Assembly (NCBI RefSeq): GCF_001182725.1
Contig: NZ_CWHU01000005.1
Span: forward strand, 1,054,001 to 1,118,000
Direction of reading: 5' to 3'
From: Anaerococcus jeddahensis
Lineage (GTDB): Bacteria; Bacillota; Clostridia; Tissierellales; Peptoniphilaceae
Length of the DNA: 64,000 bases
Shown one piece after another: positions 46,749 through 55,269 of this stretch. Position 1 is the first letter of the stretch; each line of letters starts with the position of its first letter. Position numbers and translations under genes: made by a program. Under the pieces are notes generated by a model. The model worked only from the letters and a program-made list of their open reading frames with translations, was not told the origin of the DNA and ran no database searches.

Positions 46749-47839
46749 TGAATCACCTTTTTAAATACTTCTTTTTCATTTTTTTCCATATTTTCATCCA
46801 TCTTAAACTTATAAAATTCTTCAAAAATCTCCATTACAGATAAATTTTCAAGGTCAAAATCCAAATCTTCATCATTTTCTATATCTATTGAATTTTCATA
46901 GCTAATTGAAACTGCATGAGGAAATTTCATTTTTAATTTTGCCATGGGAGAATCTATTGGATTTTCATCTTTTAAAATAAATTCAAGGTAAGAATTTGAA
47001 TTTTCCATCTTTATTATATTTTCAAAATAATCACATATTCTTTCAAAATCATTTAATGGTTTTATTTCAATTTCTTTAATCCCAATTTCATCTTTTAAAT
47101 CTACTATAGTAACGGATTTTTTTTGATTTATCTCAGAAAATGAATACTTGGTAAAAGTCCCACAATACCTAATTTTTTCATCAAGCACAAAGTGTTTTCT
47201 GTGAAGATGACCCAGGGCAACATAATCAAATTTTTTAAATACATGAGCATCCATAGCATCATTTCCACCAATTGTAAGAGGCTTCTCTCCTTCAATTTTT
47301 TCATCTTCAAATGCCTTTTCATTTGCATAACAATGAGTAATCAAGACATTTCTTTCTTTGTAATCAATATTTTTAAGTAAAACTTTATAAAGGTCAGTGA
47401 AATTTTCTATACTTGGATCAATCTCATTTTTCGCCCTTGCAAGAGAAATATATGGAATTGGATAAAAATTAACTTTTCCATATTCATCTTCAAAAGTTAA
47501 TTTTTCATTAAATGAATTACCAAAAATATAATAAGAATTTTTTTCAAAAAAACTTTTAGAAATTTCAAGCCTTTTCCCTGAATCATGGTTTCCAGAAATT
47601 GCAATAATTTTTTTCTTCAAATTAAAAATAATTTCATCAACAAAATCAGAATATACCTTCATAGCCTCATTATTTGGAATTGATGTATCAAAAATATCTC
47701 CTGCAATCAAAACAATATCAATTTTTTCATTTTTAATAATTTCTAAAATTTGATCAAGACAAAATTTCTGATCTTCAAGTAAGGAATATGAGCCGATTGA
47801 TTTTCCTATGTGAAGATCTGATAAGTGAAGTAATTTCAT
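46745..47839 (-). CDS. sbcD: SbcD (Mre11-like) nuclease
   Basis: A 364-residue metallophosphoesterase, the nuclease partner of SbcC. Metal ligands: LLHLSDLHIGK, IAGDIFDTSIPN, AISGNHDSGKRL, LITHCYAN and VALGHLHRKH. The C-terminal part (about 280-364) is the capping/SbcC-contact region. GAGGT precedes the ATG. It lies between yaaA and sbcC in the repair operon. Confidence 0.96.
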   Translation of the reverse strand: MKLLHLSDLHIGKSIGSYSLLEDQKFCLDQILEIIKNEKIDIVLIAGDIFDTSIPNNEAMKVYSDFVDEIIFNLKKKIIAISGNHDSGKRLEISKSFFEKNSYYIFGNSFNEKLTFEDEYGKVNFYPIPYISLARAKNEIDPSIENFTDLYKVLLKNIDYKERNVLITHCYANEKAFEDEKIEGEKPLTIGGNDAMDAHVFKKFDYVALGHLHRKHFVLDEKIRYCGTFTKYSFSEINQKKSVTIVDLKDEIGIKEIEIKPLNDFERICDYFENIIKMENSNSYLEFILKDENPIDSPMAKLKMKFPHAVSISYENSIDIENDEDLDFDLENLSVMEIFEEFYKFKMDENMEKNEKEVFKKVIQ

Positions 47840-47844
47840 TTGTT

Positions 47845-48558
47845 TTACCTCACATAAATAAATTCATCGTCAGTTGAATTAAATGGATCATAAATATAAT
47901 CGCAAAGACTTATCATTTTAATTTCATTAATATCTGTAATTTTATTATTTATTAAATATTTTAGCATTCTTCCACGCATTTGCTTGGTGTAAGATACAAT
48001 TGAGCGAATTTTCCCATTTCTATTTTCTTTAAAGGTCAAAGTCAATAATTTTTGGTCTTTTTTTAAATATTTTTTCAAAAGTTTTGCATATTCAGCGCTT
48101 GCCAAATTTATAATAAAATTTTCATTGTAAAAAGCCTTTTTGTAGATTTTATCAGCCCAAAATCCATACATATCGACTCCTTTTGAATCCATATAAAGTC
48201 TATAATCAGAAATTCCTGTAAAAGGCTTACACAAACCATATAAAGCAGAAATAATATAGACATGGTCATTCAAATAAGATAAATCATTGAAATCTTCTTT
48301 TTTAAATTGCTTAAAAACAAGTCCATCATAGGAAAAAATTGCTGGATTTTTTAAATTTTTAAAATCAAATTCCTTGTAATCATAAAAAGCTTTTATTGCA
48401 AGATCATCATTACAAAAAAACATATTTGCCAAATCATTTATGGAATAATTTTTAAGTTTCTCAACCAATTCTCTAGTTTCATCTTCAAACAAAAGTCCTT
48501 CTGTTTTTTCATTTTCAAAATGTTTAAACCTTTTTGCAGGTGAAATTATTATTTTCAT
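47845..48558 (-). CDS. yaaA: YaaA (UPF0246) peroxide-stress protein
   Basis: A 237-residue protein beginning MKIIISPAKRF, with AIFSYDGLVFKQF, YIISALYGLCKPFTGISDYRLYM and NLASAEYAK, the DUF328 signature. E. coli YaaA lowers free iron under peroxide stress and binds DNA with unusual structures. It is the first gene of the repair operon yaaA-sbcD-sbcC-addB-addA, which links it to DNA damage in this organism too. AGAAAGG precedes the ATG. Confidence 0.95.
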   Translation of the reverse strand: MKIIISPAKRFKHFENEKTEGLLFEDETRELVEKLKNYSINDLANMFFCNDDLAIKAFYDYKEFDFKNLKNPAIFSYDGLVFKQFKKEDFNDLSYLNDHVYIISALYGLCKPFTGISDYRLYMDSKGVDMYGFWADKIYKKAFYNENFIINLASAEYAKLLKKYLKKDQKLLTLTFKENRNGKIRSIVSYTKQMRGRMLKYLINNKITDINEIKMISLCDYIYDPFNSTDDEFIYVR

Positions 48559-48589
48559 ATCAAACCTTTCTGTTTTTCGTTCTTAATTA

Positions 48590-48598
48590 ATTATAACA
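48590..48598 (-). promoter_or_regulatory. Extended -10 promoter of the repair operon
   Basis: The minus strand reads TGTTATAAT about 32 bp upstream of the yaaA ATG. No clear -35 box or LexA/SOS-like palindrome was seen. Confidence 0.6.
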
Positions 48599-48610
48599 TA
48601 GAAAATTTCC

Positions 48611-48640
48611 ACAAAAAAAAGACAGGCGAACCTATCTTTT
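48611..48640 (-). terminator. Terminator with UUCG loop after znuB
   Basis: On the minus strand a 10-bp stem AAAAGATAGG/CCTGTCTTTT (one G-U pair) is closed by a TTCG tetraloop and followed by Ts. It overlaps the last codons of znuB. Confidence 0.88.
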
Positions 48641-49429
48641 TAAAATTTTTTGAATTATTAGAGAAATTATCATACCAAAAACTGCAATTACCACTATGGC
48701 TCCACCCGGTTTTATACCGAGATAAAAACTTGCACTGATTCCTGCCATCATATAAATTATTGCAAGTATAATTGATTTTATAAAAGTTTCCTTATAAGAT
48801 TTTGAAATCAAAAGTCCGCTTGCAACTGGCAAAACCATAAGAGATGATATCATCAAAGCTCCTACAGTTTTTGTAGAAATCGCAACAGTTATAGCAGTTA
48901 AAAATGTAAAAATGCTAGAAATTAATTTTGAATTAATTCCAGAAAGATCTGCCAGCAAAGGACTTATTGAATTATACAAAAGTGGATAATACAAGTAAAG
49001 GCTAAAAAATAAAACAAGAATAAAAATCACACTTACAATAAGTAAATCTTCTTTTGTAACACTTGTTATAGAACCAAATAAAAATGATTCAAAACTTGTA
49101 CCACCTGGTGTAAAATCTGACAAAATTCCTGCAAGCCCAATTCCAAGACTCATTATAATTGCAGTTGCCATATCACCAAAACTTTTAAATTTTTTCCTAA
49201 TTATTTCTATTGCAAAACTTGCAATAATACAAATTATTATTGACGTGAAAACTGGATTTATTCCAATAATAAGACCCAGAGCAACTCCCGATAGGGCTGT
49301 GTGGGATAAGGCATCTCCAATCATAGAAGTCCTTCTGTTTACCATAACAATCCCAATCATCGGAATTATTATTGCAAGCATGAGGCCAACTAAAAGAGCC
49401 CTTTGCATAAATTCATAACTAAGCATCAA
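48632..49429 (-). CDS. znuB: Zinc ABC transporter permease
   Basis: A 265-residue ABC-3 family permease with about eight hydrophobic helices. Family blocks: RTSMIGDALSHTALSGVALG near 32-50 and TKTVGALMISSLMVLPVASGLLIS near 188-210. It is the last gene of znuA-znuC-znuB and overlaps znuC by 11 bp. The His-rich binding protein and Zur operator of the operon point to zinc rather than manganese. Confidence 0.92.
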   Translation of the reverse strand: MMLSYEFMQRALLVGLMLAIIIPMIGIVMVNRRTSMIGDALSHTALSGVALGLIIGINPVFTSIIICIIASFAIEIIRKKFKSFGDMATAIIMSLGIGLAGILSDFTPGGTSFESFLFGSITSVTKEDLLIVSVIFILVLFFSLYLYYPLLYNSISPLLADLSGINSKLISSIFTFLTAITVAISTKTVGALMISSLMVLPVASGLLISKSYKETFIKSIILAIIYMMAGISASFYLGIKPGGAIVVIAVFGMIISLIIQKILKR

Positions 49430-50084
49430 CTATCCTTCCATTTTTTAACCTTATTTCTCTTTTGGAAAATTCCCTAACAACATCCATTTCATGACTTATC
49501 ATCAAAATTGAAATTTTGTGTTTATCATTTAAGTGAGCTAGAAGTTTAAGAAAGTCTCTTTTCGATTTTTCATCAACACCAACGGTTGGTTCATCCAAAA
49601 GTAAAATTTTTGGATCATTTACCATAGCCCTTGCAATCATTACTTTTTGAGCCTGACCTCCTGAAAGTTGGTTAAAAGGAACATTTAAAAGATTTTCTAT
49701 ATTTAAAATCTCAAAAATATCGTGAACTTTTTTATAACACTTTTTGTTTGGCCTATTAAAAATATTAAATTTTTTATATAAATTTAAAACTACAAATTCT
49801 TTCCCAGTAACAGGAAAAGCTAATTTATTTGCATCATTTACTTGAGGGACATAGCCAATTTTTGTATAATCATCAAAATCCTCAATATTTTGATCAAATA
49901 ATTTTATTTGCCCAGATTTTTTCTTCAAATCTTTTAAAATTAATTTAATAAGGGTAGACTTACCAGAGCCGTTTTCGCCCTGGATAGTCAAAAAATCTCC
50001 CTTGTTTAAATCAAAACTTACTTTATTTAATATTTCATCCTTGCCATAAGAAAAGACTAAATCTTTAACTTCTATATCTTTCAT
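49419..50084 (-). CDS. znuC: Zinc ABC transporter ATPase
   Basis: A 221-residue ABC ATPase: Walker A GENGSGKSTLI near 35-45, Q-loop YVPQVND, signature LSGGQAQKVMIARAMVNDP, Walker B ILLLDEPTVGVD and the H-loop ISHEMDV. It is directly adjacent to the znuA stop and overlaps znuB. It powers zinc uptake with ZnuA and ZnuB. Confidence 0.93.
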   Translation of the reverse strand: MKDIEVKDLVFSYGKDEILNKVSFDLNKGDFLTIQGENGSGKSTLIKLILKDLKKKSGQIKLFDQNIEDFDDYTKIGYVPQVNDANKLAFPVTGKEFVVLNLYKKFNIFNRPNKKCYKKVHDIFEILNIENLLNVPFNQLSGGQAQKVMIARAMVNDPKILLLDEPTVGVDEKSKRDFLKLLAHLNDKHKISILMISHEMDVVREFSKREIRLKNGRIVDA

Positions 50085-51134
50085 CTATTTTAAACTGCTT
50101 TCCATTAATTCTAAGTTTTCCTTTATCATTTCTTGATAAGTTTTTTCATTTTTCAAATCGTCATCACTTGCATATTCTATAGTATTTATAGCTTTTGCGT
50201 CAAGTGATAATTCATTTGCCAAAGTCTTTACATTCTTATCAGATCCACCTTTTTCATAAAAAATTGCGGAAATTTTTTCTTTTTTTACATAATCAATGGC
50301 ATCTTTCATTGTTTTTGCATCAGCTTCGTTTGTTGAAGTTATTGATGTAAGTGGGATTTGTTCTAAACCATAGTCACGAGCAAGGTAAGAAAATGCTTCG
50401 TGATCTACTAAGAATTTTTTATTTTCTTTATTTTTTAATTTTTCTCCGTAATTTTTATCAATTTCTTCAAGCTCTTTTTTTATTTTTTCAAAATTTCCCA
50501 TATAATAATCTTTATTTTCAGGATCGATTTCAGAAAGCTTATCAGCAATATTTTTTGCTTGTATTATTCCATTTTTTGGAGATAACCAAACATGTGGATC
50601 ATATAATCCATGGTGATGATGATGTTCTTCTTCTCCATCTTCATGATCGTGATCTTCTTCTTTTTCACTATCTTCGTGTTCATCTTCTTGGCTATCTTCA
50701 TGTTCGTGGTCGTGGTCTTCTTCATCTTCAGTTTTTATTAAATCAATTCCTTTTGATGTATCAACCATTTCAATTTTTGATGCTTCTTCGACCTTGTCCT
50801 TCCAAGACTCAAGATCTGCTCCACTTAAAAACAAAACTTTTGCTTTTGATAATTCTGCCATATCTTTTGCAGATGGTTCAAAATCATGAACTTCTGTATT
50901 TAAATTTGTAAAAGATTTTACATTAAATTTATCTCCTGCAATTTGTTTTGTCAAATTATAAATTGGGTAAAAAGAAGCATAAATTGTTTCTTTATTACTA
51001 TCTTCATTACTGTTTACACTTTGACTTGTTTCATTTGAATTATTTGAATTTACATTAGCTTTATCGTTATTTTTTGCACATCCTGTTACAAAAAGTCCTA
51101 AAGCTAAAAAAATTGCTAAAATTTTCTTTTTCAT
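50085..51134 (-). CDS. znuA: Zinc-binding lipoprotein of the ABC transporter
   Basis: A 349-residue solute-binding lipoprotein. A signal peptide with lipobox LFVTGC ends at about Cys19, followed by a Ser/Asn-rich spacer. The binding domain has ASFYPIYNLTKQIAGD, TEVHDFEPS and DPHVWLSP, with VDHEAFSYLARDYGL supplying further ligands. A His/Asp/Glu-rich loop (about 135-180, including HHHHHG) is the zinc-trapping segment typical of ZnuA/AdcA. It is the first gene of the operon and has a Zur box over its start site. Confidence 0.95.
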   Translation of the reverse strand: MKKKILAIFLALGLFVTGCAKNNDKANVNSNNSNETSQSVNSNEDSNKETIYASFYPIYNLTKQIAGDKFNVKSFTNLNTEVHDFEPSAKDMAELSKAKVLFLSGADLESWKDKVEEASKIEMVDTSKGIDLIKTEDEEDHDHEHEDSQEDEHEDSEKEEDHDHEDGEEEHHHHHGLYDPHVWLSPKNGIIQAKNIADKLSEIDPENKDYYMGNFEKIKKELEEIDKNYGEKLKNKENKKFLVDHEAFSYLARDYGLEQIPLTSITSTNEADAKTMKDAIDYVKKEKISAIFYEKGGSDKNVKTLANELSLDAKAINTIEYASDDDLKNEKTYQEMIKENLELMESSLK

Positions 51135-51147
51135 TTTACCTCCTTAT

Positions 51148-51197
51148 TTGCAAATCATTTGCAAGAAATATTATATAACTGTTTTATTTTTTGTCAA
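51148..51197 (-). promoter_or_regulatory. znuACB promoter with Zur operator
   Basis: The minus strand has a perfect TTGACA (51192-51197) and TATAAT (51170-51175) with a 16-bp spacer. A perfect 17-bp palindrome TTGCAAATCATTTGCAA at 51148-51164 covers the expected start site. It is an 8-1-8 palindrome of Fur-family type, placed between znuA and zur, so zinc-loaded Zur should block znu transcription. Confidence 0.88.
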
Positions 51198-51227
51198 TAT
51201 GGTAAGATAAATAAAAGAGGTGAGATT

Positions 51228-51650
51228 TTGAAAATAGATGATTTACTAAGAAAAAATAATATCAGAGTTACAAAGAATAGAAAAATAATTTTAGATAAAA
51301 TTATAGAAAATAATGATCCAATTTCTGCTGAAGAAATATTGGAAAAATTTAAAAAAGAAAAAATTAACATGGATCTTTCAACAATTTATAGAAATTTAAA
51401 TACCTTAGAAGAAGTAAACCTACTTTTAAAAAATACTAATACGGATGGAATTTCTTATTTTCAATTAAATTCAACTGACCACAAACATTTTATAAGCTGT
51501 ATTTCCTGTGGTAAAAAGTTTATAATTGAAAATTGTCCAATCCATGATATTGAAAAAGAAATTGAAAATGAAACAGGCTTTATTATAAAAGGCCACAGTT
51601 TTGAATTTACAGGAATTTGCCCAGAATGCCAAAAAAAATTATATAAATAA
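51228..51650 (+). CDS. zur: Fur-family zinc uptake regulator Zur
   Basis: A 140-residue Fur-family repressor. The N-terminal winged helix (about 1-80) contains NIRVTKNRKIILDKIIENNDPISAEEIL and MDLSTIYRNLNTLEEVNLL. The C-terminal dimer domain has HKHFISCISCGKKFIIENCPIHD and FTGICPECQKK, giving two CxxC pairs for structural zinc. The start is a TTG (51228-51230) after AGAGGTGAG; a longer frame from 51159 is unlikely because it lacks a ribosome site and homology. Its position beside znuACB supports Zur over Fur or PerR. Confidence 0.9.
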   Translation: MKIDDLLRKNNIRVTKNRKIILDKIIENNDPISAEEILEKFKKEKINMDLSTIYRNLNTLEEVNLLLKNTNTDGISYFQLNSTDHKHFISCISCGKKFIIENCPIHDIEKEIENETGFIIKGHSFEFTGICPECQKKLYK

Positions 51651-51693
51651 ATTTTTTTATGAAACTTTATTAGAATCAAAAAAATACAAAAAT

Positions 51694-51733
51694 AAAAGTT
51701 GAAAAATTCAAATTAAATTTTTCAACTTTTTTA
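51694..51733. terminator. Bidirectional terminator between zur and the symporter
   Basis: A stem of about 15 bp (AAAAGTTGAAAAATT and its complement) with flanking A and T runs lies between the two convergent genes. Confidence 0.85.
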
Positions 51734-51735
51734 TT

Positions 51736-53007
51736 TTATGTCCTTTTATTAAATTTTTCTTTATTAAATGATCCTACAGAATTTGCCACTATAATTGTTC
51801 CTGATGCATCTCCCGTTGTATTTATTGCAGTTCTTGCCATGTCGAGTATTCTATCTATTCCCATAATCATAGCAATTCCTTCTACAGGAAGTCCTACTGA
51901 TGATAAAACCATAGATAAGGTTACAAGCCCAACTGAAGGAATTCCTGCTGTTCCAACTGATGCAATTGTAGCTGTCAAAATTACAGTCATGTAATCATTT
52001 AAAGTTAAATCTATTCCATAAGCATTTGAAATAAATACTACGGCAACTCCTTGCATTATTGCTGTACCATCCATATTTATTGTTGCTCCCAAAGGAATTG
52101 TAAATGAGGAAATTTTCTTATCAACTCCAATTTCTTCAAGAGTTTGAATATTTAAAGGAACTGTTGCATTTGATGATGCGGTTGAAAATGCAAAAGTCAT
52201 TACTGGAAAATATTTTTTTAAAAAAGCAAATGGATTTACTCTTACAAATATAGTTAAAATTAACATATAGACTATTAGAAGTTGGCAAGCGAGTCCCAAA
52301 ATTACAGAAAGCATATATGAAAGCATAGATAAAATTACATCATAACCAAGATTTGAAAATGTCCTTGCTATTAAGAAAAATACTCCTATTGGAGCAAGCT
52401 TCATTACAGCCATTGTCATACTCATCATCAAATCATTCATTTCTGTAATTATATTTCCTAAAGTTTCTAACCTATCTTCCATAGATGCAATTAAGAGTCC
52501 AACTATAACTGCAAAAATAATTATTTGTAGCATATCGCCCTTAGCCAAAGCCTCAATTGGATTTGTTGGAATCATATTTAATAAGGTATCCTTCATTGAA
52601 GTTTTTTCTCCAGTTTCCATACTAAATTCATTTGATCCCAATTTCATATTCATTCCCTTACCTGGTCCAATTACTGAAGCCAAAGATAAGGCAATAATTA
52701 TAGCAAGAGCTGTTGTCAAAATATAAAATAAAACTATTCTTACTCCAACTTTTCCAAGAGTTTTTGTATCCCCCATATTTCTACAACCATCTGCAATGGA
52801 GAAAAATACCAAAGGCACAACAAGCATTTGCATAGCTCTTATAAACATTTGACCTAATAAATAAAAAACGCCGTCAATTATTATTTCATCTTTAATTTGA
52901 CTTTTTGGAACAAAATAATGCATTACAATTCCAAGGACCATACCTAAAATAAGGGCTATGAAAATTTTTGACGTTAATCCAATTTTTCTTTGAGATTTAC
53001 TTTTCAT
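51736..53007 (-). CDS. Dicarboxylate/glutamate:cation symporter (DAACS family)
   Basis: A 423-residue secondary transporter of the GltP/DctA type. About eight helices and two hairpins are visible. Diagnostic motifs are FAFSTASSNATVPL (Ser-rich HP1), GATINMDGTAIMQG (unwound helix 7) and AGIPSVGLV (HP2). DRILDMARTAINTTGDASG binds substrate carboxylates. It imports glutamate, aspartate or C4-dicarboxylates with sodium or protons. I prefer the second ATG (53005-53007), 8 bp from GGGAG; the first ATG is too close. It overlaps the upstream reductase gene by 11 bp. Confidence 0.92.
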   Translation of the reverse strand: MKSKSQRKIGLTSKIFIALILGMVLGIVMHYFVPKSQIKDEIIIDGVFYLLGQMFIRAMQMLVVPLVFFSIADGCRNMGDTKTLGKVGVRIVLFYILTTALAIIIALSLASVIGPGKGMNMKLGSNEFSMETGEKTSMKDTLLNMIPTNPIEALAKGDMLQIIIFAVIVGLLIASMEDRLETLGNIITEMNDLMMSMTMAVMKLAPIGVFFLIARTFSNLGYDVILSMLSYMLSVILGLACQLLIVYMLILTIFVRVNPFAFLKKYFPVMTFAFSTASSNATVPLNIQTLEEIGVDKKISSFTIPLGATINMDGTAIMQGVAVVFISNAYGIDLTLNDYMTVILTATIASVGTAGIPSVGLVTLSMVLSSVGLPVEGIAMIMGIDRILDMARTAINTTGDASGTIIVANSVGSFNKEKFNKRT

Positions 53008-53848
53008 ATCCATACTCCCTTCTCAAATAATCTTCAATGGCATCTTCCCAACTTGAGAAAGTATTGATTTTTAATAAATTTAAAAAATAATTGTCTATTC
53101 CTCTAAAGGCAGGTTCAAAATCTATTCTATCAGAATCTCTTTTCTCTTCAATTTTTGCATCAATTTTTGTTATATCCAAAATTTTTTGGGCAAAAGCTCT
53201 AAATGAACAAGTCCCCTCACAAGATGCATGATATGTTCCATAAGCATTTGTATCCATAATTGAAATTAAAAATTTTGATAGTTCATAAGCTGAGGTTGGA
53301 GAACCGTATCTTGATTTTGGAACTGTGACAAGTCCCTTTTTTGCTTCTTCTATTATAGATTCAACTAAATTATTTTCTTTTGAATAAAGTCTTGAAACTC
53401 TTACTATAAAATATCTGTTTGCAAATTCTTTTACAAATTCTTCTCCCATAAATTTACTTTTCCCATAAACTGTATTAGGATTTGCCTTGTCAATTTCTTT
53501 GTAAGGATGGATTGTTTGTCCATCAAATACATCTGCAGTTGATAATTGAATTAATTTTGCCCTAACCCTGTTTGATGCAATAGCTATATTTTTTGCACCG
53601 AGTGCATTTAATAAATAAGCCTTGTCAGGATCTTCTTCACACTTTAATCTGTTTGTTATTGCAGAGCAATTTATTATTATCTTTGGCCTATTTCTATCTA
53701 CAAATAAATTTACTTCTTCTTGGTTTGTAATATCTACTTCATCTTTATCAGTTGCAATTATTTCAGCTTCTAAAGGATCCAAATATCTAAAAATTGTAGA
53801 TCCAAGCCTTCCATGAGCACCTGTAATCCAAATTGTATTAATTCTCAT
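52997..53848 (-). CDS. RmlD-like NAD(P)-dependent sugar-nucleotide reductase
   Basis: A 283-residue extended SDR. The N-terminal Rossmann loop is ITGAHGRLGSTIF, followed by CSAITNRLKCEEDPDKAYLLNALGAKNIA and the catalytic YGKSKFMGEE (Tyr, Lys). The family reduces dTDP-4-dehydrorhamnose or similar sugars, but no rmlABC genes lie nearby. It overlaps the downstream symporter by 11 bp. A 10-bp inverted repeat lies in its promoter. Substrate uncertain. Confidence 0.85.
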   Translation of the reverse strand: MRINTIWITGAHGRLGSTIFRYLDPLEAEIIATDKDEVDITNQEEVNLFVDRNRPKIIINCSAITNRLKCEEDPDKAYLLNALGAKNIAIASNRVRAKLIQLSTADVFDGQTIHPYKEIDKANPNTVYGKSKFMGEEFVKEFANRYFIVRVSRLYSKENNLVESIIEEAKKGLVTVPKSRYGSPTSAYELSKFLISIMDTNAYGTYHASCEGTCSFRAFAQKILDITKIDAKIEEKRDSDRIDFEPAFRGIDNYFLNLLKINTFSSWEDAIEDYLRREYGYEK

Positions 53849-53888
53849 AAATTTTCCTTTCTATATTAAAAAATAAAATATATATTCA

Positions 53889-53927
53889 ATTATAGCACAT
53901 TGCAAATATTTTTAATTAATATTTGCA
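53889..53927 (-). promoter_or_regulatory. Promoter and inverted-repeat operator of the RmlD-like/symporter operon
   Basis: An extended -10 TGCTATAAT (minus strand, hexamer 53889-53894) lies about 41 bp from the ATG. Immediately upstream a perfect 10-bp inverted repeat TGCAAATATT-n7-AATATTTGCA spans 53901-53927, centred on the -35 position. The -35 hexamer itself is poor, suggesting control by a dimeric regulator. Confidence 0.65.
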
Positions 53928-53957
53928 CAATGCTTTAATTTCATATAAATTTAAAAT

Positions 53958-54009
53958 AAAAAAATGATGTGAAATCCTAATTCCTATTAGAAATTTAGAC
54001 TTCACATCA
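53958..54009 (-). terminator. Terminator after the pur operon
   Basis: Outer stem TGATGTGAA/TTCACATCA with partial internal pairing, followed by a T-run on the minus strand, 6 bp after purD. Confidence 0.8.
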
Positions 54010-54015
54010 AACTCT

Positions 54016-55260
54016 CTAGTTTAATCCAATATCTTTTCTATAATAAATATTTTCATATTTTATTTTCTCACAATCTTTATAGCAGATTCTTCTAGCTTCA
54101 TCCAAAGTTTTACCCTTTGCGTTTATTGTAAGAACCCTGCCTCCATTTGTAAGGATTTTTCCATCAGATTTTTTTGTTCCATTATGAAAAATCACAGAGT
54201 TTTTGACTTGGTCAAGTCCATCTATTTCCTTTTCTTTTTCATATTTTAAAGGATAACCTTCTGAAACTAAAATTACTGATAGTGAATAATCATCTGACCA
54301 CTTTACATCTTCTTTTTTTAAAGTTTTATCCAAAGTTTTTTCAATTATTTCAACAAGATCTGACTTTAATCTTGGCATTAGAGTTTCTGTTTCAGGATCA
54401 CCAAATCTTACATTAAATTCTAAAACTTTTGGCAAATCATCTTCAATCATAAATCCAATAAATAGAATACCATTGTAAGAAAGTTTTGAATCATCTAGGC
54501 CTTTTTCAATTTGTCTTAAAATTTTTCCTATATTTTCCTCAGTTTTTTTTGAAAATTTGCTTGGAGAATAGGTTCCTACTCCTCCTGTATTTGGTCCTTT
54601 ATTTCCTTCATAAATTTGCTTGTGGTCCTTGCAAGTTTCTAGAGGAAATAATTTATTATTTGATACCAAACACAAAAGTGAAGCTTCTTCTCCCTTTAAA
54701 AATTCTTCAATAACAACAGTTTTGCCCTCATCTCCAAAAATTTTTTTAATAAAAATATCATCTAAAGTTTCAATGGCTTTTTTCTCATTTTCACAAATTA
54801 TAACACCTTTTCCAAGACAAAGCCCATCAGCCTTTATTACTAAAGGATATGAAAATTCTTTTAATGAATTTTTTGCTTGGTCAAAATTATCAAAAGAATT
54901 ATATTTTGCAGTTGGAATATCATATTTTTCAAGGAAATTTTTGGTGAATTTTTTTGATTTTTCAAATTTTGCACATTCCTTATTTGGTCCAAAAATTTTA
55001 AGATTATTTTTTTCAAATTCATCAACAATTCCCATACACAAAGGATCTTCTGGGCCTACTATAGTAAGGTCGATTTTTTCTTTTTTTGAAAAATATACCA
55101 AAGCCTTTATATCTGTCGGGTCAATGTCAATGTTTGTACAAAAAGATTCAGTCCCTGCATTTCCCTTTGCCATAAAAATTTTATCAACCTTTTTTGATTT
55201 GGAAACTTTCCATGCTAAAGCGTGCTCTCTGCCGCCATTTCCTATAATTAAAACTTTCAT
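54016..55260 (-). CDS. purD: Phosphoribosylamine-glycine ligase
   Basis: A 414-residue ATP-grasp enzyme for the second step of purine synthesis (PRA plus glycine to GAR). MKVLIIGNGGREHALAWK starts the N-terminal domain. The grasp domain has PLVIKADGLCLGKGVIICEN and FNVRFGDPETETLMPRL near the metal site. The ATG 55258-55260 follows GGAG; a TTG one codon earlier is not needed. It is the last pur gene here, 9 bp after purN, with a terminator behind it. purH, often between purN and purD, is absent. Confidence 0.96.
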   Translation of the reverse strand: MKVLIIGNGGREHALAWKVSKSKKVDKIFMAKGNAGTESFCTNIDIDPTDIKALVYFSKKEKIDLTIVGPEDPLCMGIVDEFEKNNLKIFGPNKECAKFEKSKKFTKNFLEKYDIPTAKYNSFDNFDQAKNSLKEFSYPLVIKADGLCLGKGVIICENEKKAIETLDDIFIKKIFGDEGKTVVIEEFLKGEEASLLCLVSNNKLFPLETCKDHKQIYEGNKGPNTGGVGTYSPSKFSKKTEENIGKILRQIEKGLDDSKLSYNGILFIGFMIEDDLPKVLEFNVRFGDPETETLMPRLKSDLVEIIEKTLDKTLKKEDVKWSDDYSLSVILVSEGYPLKYEKEKEIDGLDQVKNSVIFHNGTKKSDGKILTNGGRVLTINAKGKTLDEARRICYKDCEKIKYENIYYRKDIGLN

Positions 55261-55269
55261 CAAAAACTC

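Noticed and set aside
50351..50911. 186-codon plus-strand frame through znuA
   Set aside because: Antisense shadow of the znuA gene with its His/Asp/Glu-rich loop; no start context or homology.
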